DNA of 64,000 nt from Streptomyces tardus (GTDB taxonomy: Bacteria; Actinomycetota; Actinomycetes; Streptomycetales; Streptomycetaceae). Made by a program: the position numbers and the translations under genes. The number at the start of each line of letters is the position of its first letter. Within the stretch, counting starts at the first letter, position 1. The notes under the pieces are model-generated. The model did not search any database. It was not told where the DNA came from and was given only the letters and a program-made list of their open reading frames with translations. Location: the NCBI RefSeq assembly GCF_018101125.2, contig NZ_JAELVF020000001.1:3868722-3932721 (forward strand), written 5' to 3'. Shown here piece after piece: positions 40,719 to 48,889 of this stretch.

Positions 40719-41714
40719 TTGACCACGACCGTCGCCAAACCAGTCGAACCGGCCGAACCGACCGAGCCCGAACAGGTCTCGGGGCGTTCGCCGGGCAGCC
40801 TCATGTGGCGGCGCTTCAAACGTGACCGCTCCGGCGTCGTATCGGCCTGCGTGGTGCTGTTCTTCTTCGGTGTCGCGCTCTTCGCGCCGGTGATCGCCTG
40901 GCTTTACGGCAAGAATCCGTACACCCGTTACGGGCAGGAGCGCGAGGGTCTGCTCAACGAGTTCGAGTACCCGGTCAAGCCCAACGGCGGTATCGACGGC
41001 GAGTTCTGGTTCGGCCTGGAGCCGGGGCAGGGCCGGGACGTTTTCACCCAGCTCCTCTTCGGCATCAGGACCTCGCTGGGGATTGCTGTGGCGGTCACGC
41101 TGCTCGCCGTTGTCACCGCGATTCTCATCGGAATCGCCGCGGGTTATCTCGGTGGGAAGGCGGACTACTTCCTGAACCGGTTGATCGATCTGCTGATGGC
41201 CTTTCCGAACCAGCTCTTCTTTGTGGCGTTCATGCCGATCGTCGCGGCGCTGTTCGTCGATCCCTCGGAGGAGACGCCGACCTACATCCGAGTGGTCTCG
41301 GTGGTGCTGGTGCTCTGGTTCCTCGGGTGGATGACGCTGGCGAGAATTCTGCGCGGAGTGACCCTGGGGCTGCGCGAACGGGAATTCGTCGAGGCCGCGA
41401 AGGTCAGCGGCGCCTCGCGCTGGCGAATCATCACCCGGGAGCTGCTGCCCAACCTCGTCACTCCGATCCTGGTGCAGGCCACAATCATGCTGCCGAACTT
41501 CGTGACCACCGCTGCCGCCCTCTCCTTCCTCGGCGTCGGAATCATGGAGCCGACCCCCGACTGGGGACGGATGTTCGCCCGCGGCGCAGAGGTCTACCAG
41601 GGCGATCTGACCTACATGTTCTTTCCCGCGGGGGCGATGGTGCTCTTCATCGTCGCGTTCAACCTGCTCGGCGACTCGGTGCGGGACGCCTTCGACCCCA
41701 AGGGCCAGCGGTGA
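40719..41714 (+). CDS. Second oligopeptide permease, OppC/DppC type
   Basis: 331 residues from TTG 40719, chosen for the GGGGGGACG directly upstream and because the conserved part begins soon after; the frame is open to 40653. It matches the BldKA-like protein along its length: SPGSLMWRRFKRDRSGVVSA, YGKNPYTRYGQ, MGRD-like QGRDVFTQLLFGIRTSLG, EAA loop EFVEAAKVSGASRWRIITRE and EPTPDWGRMFARGAEVYQGD. It is clearly a paralog. Start of a three-gene operon with no ATPase genes. Confidence 0.88.
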   Translation: MTTTVAKPVEPAEPTEPEQVSGRSPGSLMWRRFKRDRSGVVSACVVLFFFGVALFAPVIAWLYGKNPYTRYGQEREGLLNEFEYPVKPNGGIDGEFWFGLEPGQGRDVFTQLLFGIRTSLGIAVAVTLLAVVTAILIGIAAGYLGGKADYFLNRLIDLLMAFPNQLFFVAFMPIVAALFVDPSEETPTYIRVVSVVLVLWFLGWMTLARILRGVTLGLREREFVEAAKVSGASRWRIITRELLPNLVTPILVQATIMLPNFVTTAAALSFLGVGIMEPTPDWGRMFARGAEVYQGDLTYMFFPAGAMVLFIVAFNLLGDSVRDAFDPKGQR

Positions 41715-41761
41715 TCGGCCGGAAGCGGCAGAGCGAGCGAGGACAGGCAGGTGTGGCAGTG

Positions 41762-43582
41762 ATGAGGAAGACCCTGATGAGCAGGCCCGGAGACCGACGC
41801 GGCGGCGCTACCCCCGGAAGGCTGCGCACCGCGCTGGTCGCACTGACCGTCGGAGCGCTGACGGCCACGGGCTGCAGTGCGGGCGGCGGAGGTGGAACCG
41901 GCGGCGACGGGGAGGAGGCGGAGACCGCCTCGCCGGTCGAGTTCGAGGGGAAGGAGGAGTCCACCGGCCCGGCGGAGAAGATCGAGGGCGCGCGCAAAGG
42001 CGGAACCATTCCGGTGCTGGAACGCGACAGCTACGAGCACCTCGACCCGGCGCAGATGTACGTCGCCGCGCAGACCACCATGGCCTCGCTGATCCATCGC
42101 CGACTGACGACCGTCAAGCTCGACAACGACGGCGAGTACAGCGTCGTCGGAGATCTGGCCACGGACTCCGGAACCACCGAGGACGACGGCAGGACCTGGA
42201 AGTACACGCTGAAGGACGACATCCGCTTCGAGGACGGTTCGCCGATCACCTCCAAGGACATCCGGCACACCTTCGAGCGGCTGTACGCGCCCTTCATCAC
42301 CGAGGGGCCGAAGTTCGTCCAGGAGTGGCTGGCGGACGAGAGCGGCGCCAAGGCGCGCGAGATCCTGCCGGACGGGCCGTACGAGGGTGACCACCTGCCG
42401 GACAGCGTGCTGGAGACACCGGACGAGAGGACCGTGATCTTCAAGTTCGAGCAGCCGCGCAACGATCTGCCGTACGCGCTCTCCATGACCGGCTACGGCG
42501 CTGTCTCCGCCGAGCGCGACACCAAGGAGAAGTACGACCGCAAGCCTGCGACCTCGGGGCCGTACAAGATCGAGGAGTTCAAGCGCGGCCGGTCCATGAA
42601 GCTGGTCAGGAACAAGGAGTGGGACCCCGCGACAGACTCCTCCCGGCACCAGTACGTCGACGCCTTCGACGTCACCTTCAACCACGAGTACGCCAAGAGC
42701 GCACGGGAGCTGCTGGCCGACTCCGACCCGAACGCGGTCACCTGGAACGGGTCGGTGGACATCGACACCGCCCAGCGGGTGCTCAAGGACGACGCCGCCA
42801 AGGAGCGCACCGTCGACGGGTACCAGATCTACGTCGCCCAGATGGCGATCAACATGGATCGGGTCAAGGACCACCGGGTGCGCCGGGCGATCGCCTACGC
42901 GATGCCCAACCGGGGTGTGCTGGCTCCCTACGGGCCGGGCGTGGGCGGGGAGTTGGCCGGCAACTACTTCAACCCGATGCTCCCCGGAGCGGACCGCGGG
43001 TACGACCCGTTCAACAAGGTGAGCAAGCCCAATGGTGACGTCGAGGCCGCGCGCAAGCTGCTCAAGCAGGCCGACGCCGAGAACTACAAGCTGGTGTACG
43101 CCCATGGCACCGCGGACGAGGACCAGAAGGGCTCGGTCGCGGTCGCCAGTGCGCTGGAGAAGGCCGGCTTCGACGTTCAGCGCAAGGAGATCCCGACCGA
43201 CAACTACTACGACCGCATCGGCAAGGTCGACAACGGCTGGGACATCTACCGCAGCAACTGGGGCCACGACTGGGCGAGCGCCAGCACCGTGATCCCGCCG
43301 CAGTACGACGGTCGGGCGATCGAGGACGGCGCGGCGAACTACGCCCACGTCGACGACAAGAAGATCAACTCCGAGATCGACCGGATCGCCGAGGTCTCGG
43401 ATCCGGAGAAGGCCGCCGACGAGTGGTTCGAGCTGAGCAAGTACATCCTCGAGGACGTCACGCCCGCCGTCCCGCTCTACGCCTACAAGCAGCTCCAGAT
43501 CGTGGGGTCCAACGTGGGCGGTGTGGTCTTCAACAACGAGCACAGCGGCGTCGATCCGACCAAGCTCTTCCTGAAGAAGTAG
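41762..43582 (+). CDS. Second oligopeptide-binding lipoprotein (BldKB paralog)
   Basis: 606 residues from ATG 41762; the upstream GACAGGCAGGTG is the same as before the bldKB-like gene, which supports that start. Lipobox LTATGC (GC at about 40). The fold follows its paralog: LIHRRLTTVKLDNDGEYS, DGSPITSKDIRHTFERLY, SGPYKIEEFKRGRSMKLV, VKDHRVRRAIAYAM, NWGHDWASASTVI. Differences are spread over the ligand-facing regions, so it probably takes a different peptide. A 172-bp gap with a hairpin separates it from the permease. Confidence 0.88.
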   Translation: MRKTLMSRPGDRRGGATPGRLRTALVALTVGALTATGCSAGGGGGTGGDGEEAETASPVEFEGKEESTGPAEKIEGARKGGTIPVLERDSYEHLDPAQMYVAAQTTMASLIHRRLTTVKLDNDGEYSVVGDLATDSGTTEDDGRTWKYTLKDDIRFEDGSPITSKDIRHTFERLYAPFITEGPKFVQEWLADESGAKAREILPDGPYEGDHLPDSVLETPDERTVIFKFEQPRNDLPYALSMTGYGAVSAERDTKEKYDRKPATSGPYKIEEFKRGRSMKLVRNKEWDPATDSSRHQYVDAFDVTFNHEYAKSARELLADSDPNAVTWNGSVDIDTAQRVLKDDAAKERTVDGYQIYVAQMAINMDRVKDHRVRRAIAYAMPNRGVLAPYGPGVGGELAGNYFNPMLPGADRGYDPFNKVSKPNGDVEAARKLLKQADAENYKLVYAHGTADEDQKGSVAVASALEKAGFDVQRKEIPTDNYYDRIGKVDNGWDIYRSNWGHDWASASTVIPPQYDGRAIEDGAANYAHVDDKKINSEIDRIAEVSDPEKAADEWFELSKYILEDVTPAVPLYAYKQLQIVGSNVGGVVFNNEHSGVDPTKLFLKK

Positions 43583-43593
43583 CACGGGGCCAC

Positions 43594-43622
43594 CGGGTCC
43601 GCGGCCCCGCGCCGCGGACCCG
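43594..43622 (+). terminator. Intercistronic hairpin after the second binding-protein gene
   Basis: Perfect 11-bp arms (43594-43604, 43612-43622) with a 7-nt loop, 12 bp after the stop codon. Equivalent in position to the hairpin at 37003-37049. Confidence 0.65.
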
Positions 43623-43754
43623 AACAGGCTCCGCCCAGGCCCTTCCGCCGCGGAACACCACACCTTCGTACGTCGCGGCGACCACGCCCCCGTACGCCGC
43701 AGCCTGCCGGCACTCGGCCGGCACCGCCATCACGCCAGGGAAGCCGTACTCACC

Positions 43755-44732
43755 ATGATCAGATTTCTGCTCCGCCGCGCGGCGGGCGCCGTGGTCATCC
43801 TGCTGATCATCAGCGCCGTGACGTTCTTCCTCTTCTACAGCATCCCCAGGGACCCGGCGCGACTCGCCTGCGGCAAGACCTGCGACCCGGAGTCCCTCGC
43901 GATGATCCGAGCCAGCCTCGGAATCGACAAGCCCGTTCCCGCGCAGTTCTGGGAGTACCTGTCCGGCATCGTGACGGGACGCGATTTCGCCACCGGCCAC
44001 TGTCCGGCGCCCTGCCTCGGGTACTCCTTCCGCGACGAGTCACCGGTGCTCCAGACGATCCTGGACCGGATGCCCACCACGGCCTCGCTGGCCGTCGGCG
44101 GCACCGTCATCTTCCTGGTGGTCGGCCTCACGCTGGGCGTCATCGCCGCACGCAACCAGGGCAAGCTGATCGACAAGGGGCTCAGCTCGCTGTCCCTGGT
44201 GATGAGTTCGATGCAGATCTACCTGGTCGGCCCGCTCGTCCTCGCACTCTTCGTCTACCACCTGGACATCCTGCCCTCGCCTCGCTACGTGGAGCTGACG
44301 GAGGATCCGCTCGGCTGGTTCAGGGGGCTGCTGGTGCCGTGGCTGGTGATGTCGATCATCTTCACCGCCGCGTACACCAGGATGTCCCGCTCGACGCTGA
44401 TCGAGCAGATGCAGGAGGACCATGTGCGCACCGCGCGCGCCAAGGGCATGTCGGAGCGCACGGTGCTCTTCCGGCACGCGTGGCGCGGTTCGCTGATTCC
44501 GATCGTGACGATCCTCGGTGTCGACATGGGCTCGCTCTTCGGCGGCGCCATGGTCACCGAGTTCACCTTCGCGCTGCCGGGGCTGGGCAGGCTGGCGGTC
44601 AACTCGGTGATCCAGACCGATCTGCCGATGCTGATGGGCGTGATGCTCTTCGCCGCGGCGGCGATCATCCTGTTCAACGTCCTGGTGGACGCCGTGTATG
44701 CCCTGATCGACCCGCGCATCCGGCTCACCTGA
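43755..44732 (+). CDS. Second oligopeptide permease, OppB/DppB type
   Basis: 325 residues, the same length as its paralog at 37101. MIRFLLRRAAGAVVILLIIS starts helix 1; the external four-cysteine loop is kept (CGKTCDPE, HCPAPCLG); EAA loop EDHVRTARAKGMSERTVLF. The ribosome-binding site is AGGGAAG 13 nt before the ATG. No ATPase gene follows; the next gene is on the other strand. It must borrow ATPases, most simply the pair encoded at 38089-40274. Confidence 0.88.
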   Translation: MIRFLLRRAAGAVVILLIISAVTFFLFYSIPRDPARLACGKTCDPESLAMIRASLGIDKPVPAQFWEYLSGIVTGRDFATGHCPAPCLGYSFRDESPVLQTILDRMPTTASLAVGGTVIFLVVGLTLGVIAARNQGKLIDKGLSSLSLVMSSMQIYLVGPLVLALFVYHLDILPSPRYVELTEDPLGWFRGLLVPWLVMSIIFTAAYTRMSRSTLIEQMQEDHVRTARAKGMSERTVLFRHAWRGSLIPIVTILGVDMGSLFGGAMVTEFTFALPGLGRLAVNSVIQTDLPMLMGVMLFAAAAIILFNVLVDAVYALIDPRIRLT

Positions 44733-44796
44733 ACCGGATGCGCGGCGCCGGGGTCGGGCGCGCCGGCGCAGGGGCGCGGGCGTCAGGGCGCGGGGG

Positions 44797-46965
44797 TCAG
44801 AGTGCGGCGGTCAGGCCCAACGAGCGGCGCAGGAAGTCGACCTGGAGCAGGAGCAGGTTCTCGGCGACCTGTTCCTGCGGAGTCATGTGGGTGACCCCGG
44901 AGAGCGGCAGCACTTCGTGCGGCCGACCGGCGGCCAGCAGCGCGGAGGAGAGCCGCAGGCTGTGCGCGACCACCACGTTGTCGTCCGCCAGGCCGTGCAC
45001 GATCAGCATCGGCCGGTGCTCGTCCGCCGCGTTCCGCAGACCTTCGTCGGTGACCACCGAGTTCTCCGCGTAGGTGTGCGGAGAGGTGTTCGGATCGCCG
45101 AGGTAGCGCTCGGTGTAGTGGGTGTCGTAGAGCCGCTGGTCGGTCACGGGGGCGCCGACCACGCCCGCGTGGAAGACGTCCGGGCGGCGGAGCACGGCCA
45201 GTGCGGAGAGGTAACCCCCGTACGACCAGCCCCGGATCGCCACCTTCTGCAGATCCAGCGGTACTTCGGCGGCGACCGCGTGCAGTGCGGTGATCTGGTC
45301 CTCGATGTTGAGCGCGGCCAGGTTCCCCGCGATCGCCTTCTCCCAGGACGGGCAGTCGCCGGGGGCCCCGCGGCCGTCCGCGACGATCACCGCGAAACCC
45401 TGGTCCGCGAACCACTGGGAGGTGAGGTACGCGTTGCGCGCGGCCACCACGCGCTGACCGTGCGGCCCGCCGTAGGGGTCCATCAGCACGGGCAGCGGCC
45501 CGTCGTCGGAGGAGTAACCGGTGGGCAGCAGGACTGCGGTGGGGATGCCGACGCCGTCCGTCTCCCCGGCGCGCAGCAGCCGCGGCGCGGGGGTGAGGAC
45601 CGGTGTCGCCGCGTACGAGCCGATCTCGCGGGTGGTGCCCGCGCGCAGGATCTCCGCCCGTGCGCCGAAGCGGTCCAGCGAGGCGGTGACGAGGACGGTC
45701 GTGTCCCCGCCCCGCACCGCGGACGCGACCAGTGGTGCGGGGCCGCAGATCCGCTCGGCGGCGGCCCCCGCGGCGTAGGGGATCCGGTGTACGGCCACAT
45801 CGCCGACCGCGCCGGCGCCGGTGGTGGCGGCACGCCCGGGGGCGGCGCTGACCAGCACGTCGTCAGGGCCGACATCGAGCACCGCGCGCAGGTGCAACTC
45901 CGGCCCGGTCAGGGTCCGTTCGCCGACGACCAGGGCACGGGCACCGCTCGCGTCCGAGACGCGCACCAGTTGGCCGTCCGGGCTCCAGGCCGCGCCGCCG
46001 GCGATGATTTCCAGCCAAGTATCATCCCGCTCGATGTGCAGGGTGGTCGTCTCGCCGGACTCGACGTCGACGGTGAGATACCGCTGTTCGCGCTGGTCGC
46101 GCCGCTGCACCAGCAGCAGCGGCGGCCCGCCGGCCGACCAGTGCGCGGCGACCAGGTAAGGGTGGGTCTCGCGGTCCCACCGGATCTCCGTACGGCTGCT
46201 GCCGTCGATGCTCCGCAGCTCCAGGCCCACGTCCGCGTTGGGGGTGCCGGCGGCCGGGTAGGCGATCTCGGAGGGCGGGGACTGGGGGTTCGCGGGGTCG
46301 GAGATCCACCAGCGCCGCACGGGTGAGTTGTCGACCCTGGCGACGAGCAGCCGGTCGCTGTCGGGCGACCACCAGTGGCCGCGGTGCCGTTGCATCTCCT
46401 CGGCCGCGATGAACTCCGCGAGGCCCAGGCTGACTTCGCCGTTCTCCGGCACGGCCACGGCCGTGTCGGCGCCACCGTCGGCGCGGGCGACCCGCAGCGT
46501 CCGGTCGGCGACGTAGGCGATCCAGCGCCCGTCGGGGGAGGGGCGCGGATCGACGACCGGCGCGGGCACCGGAAGTTCGCGGGTGGTGCCGTCGGCGAGC
46601 CCGGTCACGAAGAGCCGGCCGGAGAGCGCGAAGGCGGCGAGCTCCACGGCCGCGTCCGTCGCGTAGCCGACGATGCCCGCGCCGCCCTCGCGGCTGCGCT
46701 CCCTGCGGGCGCGCTCCTCGGCGGACAGCTGCTCGTCGGCGCCGCCGAGGAGTTCGGCGGGGTCCGCCGCGAGACGTTCCGCATCCCCCGCGTCCGCCGC
46801 GAGGTCGTGCACCCACAGTGCGCCCGCCGGCCTCGACGGGGCGGCGGAGCGCAGAAACACCACGCGTTCGCCGTCGGGTGCCACGGTGAAGGAACGGGGC
46901 GCGCCCAGCGTGAAGCGCTGCGTACGGGCGTGCTGGCGGGGGAAGCTCTCGGGCTCGGTCGACAT
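44797..46965 (-). CDS. S9-family prolyl oligopeptidase / dipeptidyl peptidase IV-like
   Basis: 722 residues. The N-terminal two thirds form a beta-propeller (WSPDSDRLLVARVDN, SPDGRWIAYVADRTLRVARA and similar blades; S9B type with AEFIAAEEMQRHRGHWW, the Glu-Glu motif that binds peptide N-termini in DPP IV). The C-terminal alpha/beta hydrolase has S581 (RGWSYGGY), D661 (HGLADDNVV) and H693 (VTHMTP). No signal peptide, so it acts in the cytosol, where it may trim imported peptides, which fits its place beside the peptide permeases. It converges on the permease gene. Confidence 0.95.
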   Translation of the reverse strand: MSTEPESFPRQHARTQRFTLGAPRSFTVAPDGERVVFLRSAAPSRPAGALWVHDLAADAGDAERLAADPAELLGGADEQLSAEERARRERSREGGAGIVGYATDAAVELAAFALSGRLFVTGLADGTTRELPVPAPVVDPRPSPDGRWIAYVADRTLRVARADGGADTAVAVPENGEVSLGLAEFIAAEEMQRHRGHWWSPDSDRLLVARVDNSPVRRWWISDPANPQSPPSEIAYPAAGTPNADVGLELRSIDGSSRTEIRWDRETHPYLVAAHWSAGGPPLLLVQRRDQREQRYLTVDVESGETTTLHIERDDTWLEIIAGGAAWSPDGQLVRVSDASGARALVVGERTLTGPELHLRAVLDVGPDDVLVSAAPGRAATTGAGAVGDVAVHRIPYAAGAAAERICGPAPLVASAVRGGDTTVLVTASLDRFGARAEILRAGTTREIGSYAATPVLTPAPRLLRAGETDGVGIPTAVLLPTGYSSDDGPLPVLMDPYGGPHGQRVVAARNAYLTSQWFADQGFAVIVADGRGAPGDCPSWEKAIAGNLAALNIEDQITALHAVAAEVPLDLQKVAIRGWSYGGYLSALAVLRRPDVFHAGVVGAPVTDQRLYDTHYTERYLGDPNTSPHTYAENSVVTDEGLRNAADEHRPMLIVHGLADDNVVVAHSLRLSSALLAAGRPHEVLPLSGVTHMTPQEQVAENLLLLQVDFLRRSLGLTAAL

Positions 46966-47150
46966 GTGCCGAGCGTACGGGGCCTGCGCTCACGGCCGGC
47001 AGTGGTCGTCCGGACTTCGGCTGAGGTTTCGTCAGACCCCCGCCCGGGGTATCGCGCGGTTGACCGGAACCGGCTCGACGGAAGACAGAGACATGCGCCC
47101 CGTCTGCTCCAATGCTCCAGCGCGTGCTGACTCACCGAAAGTTATGATCA

Positions 47151-47176
47151 GTTGCGCACCGTCGGACCGTGGGTAT
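47151..47176 (+). promoter_or_regulatory. Sigma-B/sigma-H-like stress promoter
   Basis: GTTG (47151-47154), 16 bp, GGGTAT (47171-47176). This fits the Streptomyces sigma-B-family consensus GNNT-N14-16-GGGTAY as I know it. A vegetative reading of the same region (TTGCGC, 18 bp, TGTAGT) is also possible. The small membrane-protein gene starts 70 bp downstream. Confidence 0.45.
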
Positions 47177-47245
47177 GTAGTCCCTGGTATCCCGACGGCA
47201 TACGCCCTGCCCTTAGCGACCGTACGTCCTTGGAGGTGAGCCGCC

Positions 47246-47440
47246 GTGGCACTCTCGATTTCGGCGGTGGTGCTGCTGGCGATCATCGTCTTCCTGTTGA
47301 TCAAGAAGTCAGGACTGAAGGCCATGCACGCCGTGGTCTGTGTGCTCTTCGGCTTCTACCTCGCCAGCTCGTCCATCGCCCCGACCATCAGCGATCTGAC
47401 CACGAGTGTGGCCAATATGGTGAGCAACCTGAAGTTCTGA
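47246..47440 (+). CDS. Small two-helix membrane protein
   Basis: 64 residues; GTG with TGGAGG upstream. One hydrophobic helix at residues 3-19 (LSISAVVLLAIIVFLLI), a short basic loop (KKSGLK), a second helix at about 26-45 (HAVVCVLFGFYLASSSI), then a polar tail ending NLKF. I recall near-identical unannotated proteins in many Streptomyces. Function unknown. The candidate stress promoter before it is the only hint. Confidence 0.8.
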   Translation: MALSISAVVLLAIIVFLLIKKSGLKAMHAVVCVLFGFYLASSSIAPTISDLTTSVANMVSNLKF

Positions 47441-47496
47441 CGCTCGTCACCGCCACCGATCGCCGTCAGGACGGTCGGTGGTGAGCAAAACACCCA

Positions 47497-47522
47497 GGGC
47501 CGAGCCGCGTAGGCTCGGCCCC
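47497..47522 (+). promoter_or_regulatory. -10 box inside a 10-bp inverted repeat, leaderless mshB
   Basis: GGGCCGAGCC (47497-47506) and GGCTCGGCCC (47512-47521) are perfect inverted repeats with a 5-bp centre. TAGGCT (47510-47515) inside it is a good -10 box, 7 nt before the mshB ATG at 47523, and there is no Shine-Dalgarno sequence. The repeat could also act as a terminator for the preceding small gene. Confidence 0.5.
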
Positions 47523-48395
47523 ATGAGTGAGCACCCCCGCCGTCGCCTGCTGCTCGTCCACGCACATCCGGACGACGAGTCGATCTGCAACGGTGTGACG
47601 ATGGCCCGGTACGCCGCCGAGGGCGCCGCCGTCACCCTCGTCACCTGTACGCGCGGGGAGGAGGGCGAGGTGATCCCCTCCGACCTCGCCCGGCTCGCAC
47701 CCGACCGCGAGGACACGCTCGGCCCCTACCGCGTGGGCGAGTTGGCCGCTGCGATGCGGGAGCTGGGCGTCACCGACCACCGCTTTCTCGGCGGCCCTGG
47801 GCGCTACCGCGACTCCGGCATGAGCGGAGCCCCGCAGAACGACCGGCCCGACGCCTTCTGGCAGGCGCCGCTGGACGAGGCCGCGGCCCTGCTGGCCGAG
47901 ACGATCCGTGAGACCCGGCCCCAGGTTCTGATCACCTACGACCCGCAGGGCGGCTACGGCCACCCGGACCACATTCAGGCGCACCGGGTCGCCACCCGGG
48001 CGGTCGAGTTGGCCGCGGACGAGACGTTCGGGCCCGAGCTCGGGCAGCCGCACCGGGTCGCCCGGGTCTGGTGGAACTGCGTACCCCGCAGCGCGCTGAC
48101 GTCTGTCGCGCTCGCGGACAATCCGTTCGAGGCCGCCGTGACCGAGCAGGACGTACCGGGCGTGGTCGACGAGGAGTCGGTCGCGGTCCGGATCGAGGGC
48201 GACGCGCGCGAGCGGAGCGCCAAGACGGCGGCGATGGCCGCACACGTCACCCAGGTCCTGGTCAGGGGCGAGTGGTTCACGCTCTCCAACTGGCTGGGGC
48301 AGCCGATCCAGACGACCGAGTGCTACCGATCCGCGGTCGGCGACCGGCCGGCGCGCGAGTCGCTGACCGACCTGTTCGCGGGAGTCGAGCTGTGA
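47523..48395 (+). CDS. mshB: N-acetyl-1-D-myo-inosityl-2-amino-2-deoxy-alpha-D-glucopyranoside deacetylase MshB
   Basis: 290 residues of the PIG-L/LmbE fold. Zinc motif HPDDE at 15-19 (VHAHPDDES) and third ligand H147 (GYGHPDHIQAHR) agree with the MshB metal site. TCTRGEEGEVIPSDLA and RYRDSGMSG are typical of MshB rather than of the related mycothiol conjugate amidase. MshB removes acetate from GlcNAc-inositol in mycothiol synthesis, the actinobacterial thiol that replaces glutathione. It is probably leaderless and overlaps the next gene (GTGA). Confidence 0.93.
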   Translation: MSEHPRRRLLLVHAHPDDESICNGVTMARYAAEGAAVTLVTCTRGEEGEVIPSDLARLAPDREDTLGPYRVGELAAAMRELGVTDHRFLGGPGRYRDSGMSGAPQNDRPDAFWQAPLDEAAALLAETIRETRPQVLITYDPQGGYGHPDHIQAHRVATRAVELAADETFGPELGQPHRVARVWWNCVPRSALTSVALADNPFEAAVTEQDVPGVVDEESVAVRIEGDARERSAKTAAMAAHVTQVLVRGEWFTLSNWLGQPIQTTECYRSAVGDRPARESLTDLFAGVEL

Positions 48396-48811
48396 GTTCC
48401 GCCCCGGGCGCGACTGTGCCCACCGCCAGTGCCCGCTTCCTGCGCGTCGCCGGCCTCGTCCTGCTCGTGCTGCTGGGGGTGCTGGTCGGCGCGACCGGCC
48501 TGCTGGTGCACGCGGGCTGGTTCCCCGGCGGCCTGCTCCTCGCGCTCGCCGCCCTCGTCGGCGTGTGCGTGGCAGGAGCCGACCTGGCCGGCGGACGCCC
48601 GGGTGCGCTCGCCCCCGGACTCGGCTGGGCGCTGGTCGTCCTGCCGATGACGTTCTGGACGACGGGCGAAGGGGACTTCCTCGCCACGGATCTGACGGCT
48701 GCTCTCTTCCTCTACGGAGGCATCATCGCGGTCGTGATCTGCGCCACCCTCCTTCCCTCCACCCGGTCACGATTCGGCCTTCCTGGAGACCCCGCCGGAC
48801 GCCCCCAGTAA
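48392..48811 (+). CDS. DUF6113-type membrane protein
   Basis: 139 residues; GTGA overlap with mshB shows coupling. Four hydrophobic helices: about 18-38 (AGLVLLVLLGVLVGATGLLV), 45-65, 75-95 and 105-125. I recall the family (DUF6113) as a regular neighbour of mshB in Streptomyces. Function unknown; the fixed position suggests a link with thiol metabolism, but membership of the same transcript is the only evidence. Confidence 0.8.
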   Translation: MSSAPGATVPTASARFLRVAGLVLLVLLGVLVGATGLLVHAGWFPGGLLLALAALVGVCVAGADLAGGRPGALAPGLGWALVVLPMTFWTTGEGDFLATDLTAALFLYGGIIAVVICATLLPSTRSRFGLPGDPAGRPQ

Positions 48812-48889
48812 GGTGGGCCCCGCCGGCGCGCCGTACTGGCAATTCCAGCGAGACGACGAGTGCGGCAGATCCAACCGGGAGAACCTGCC

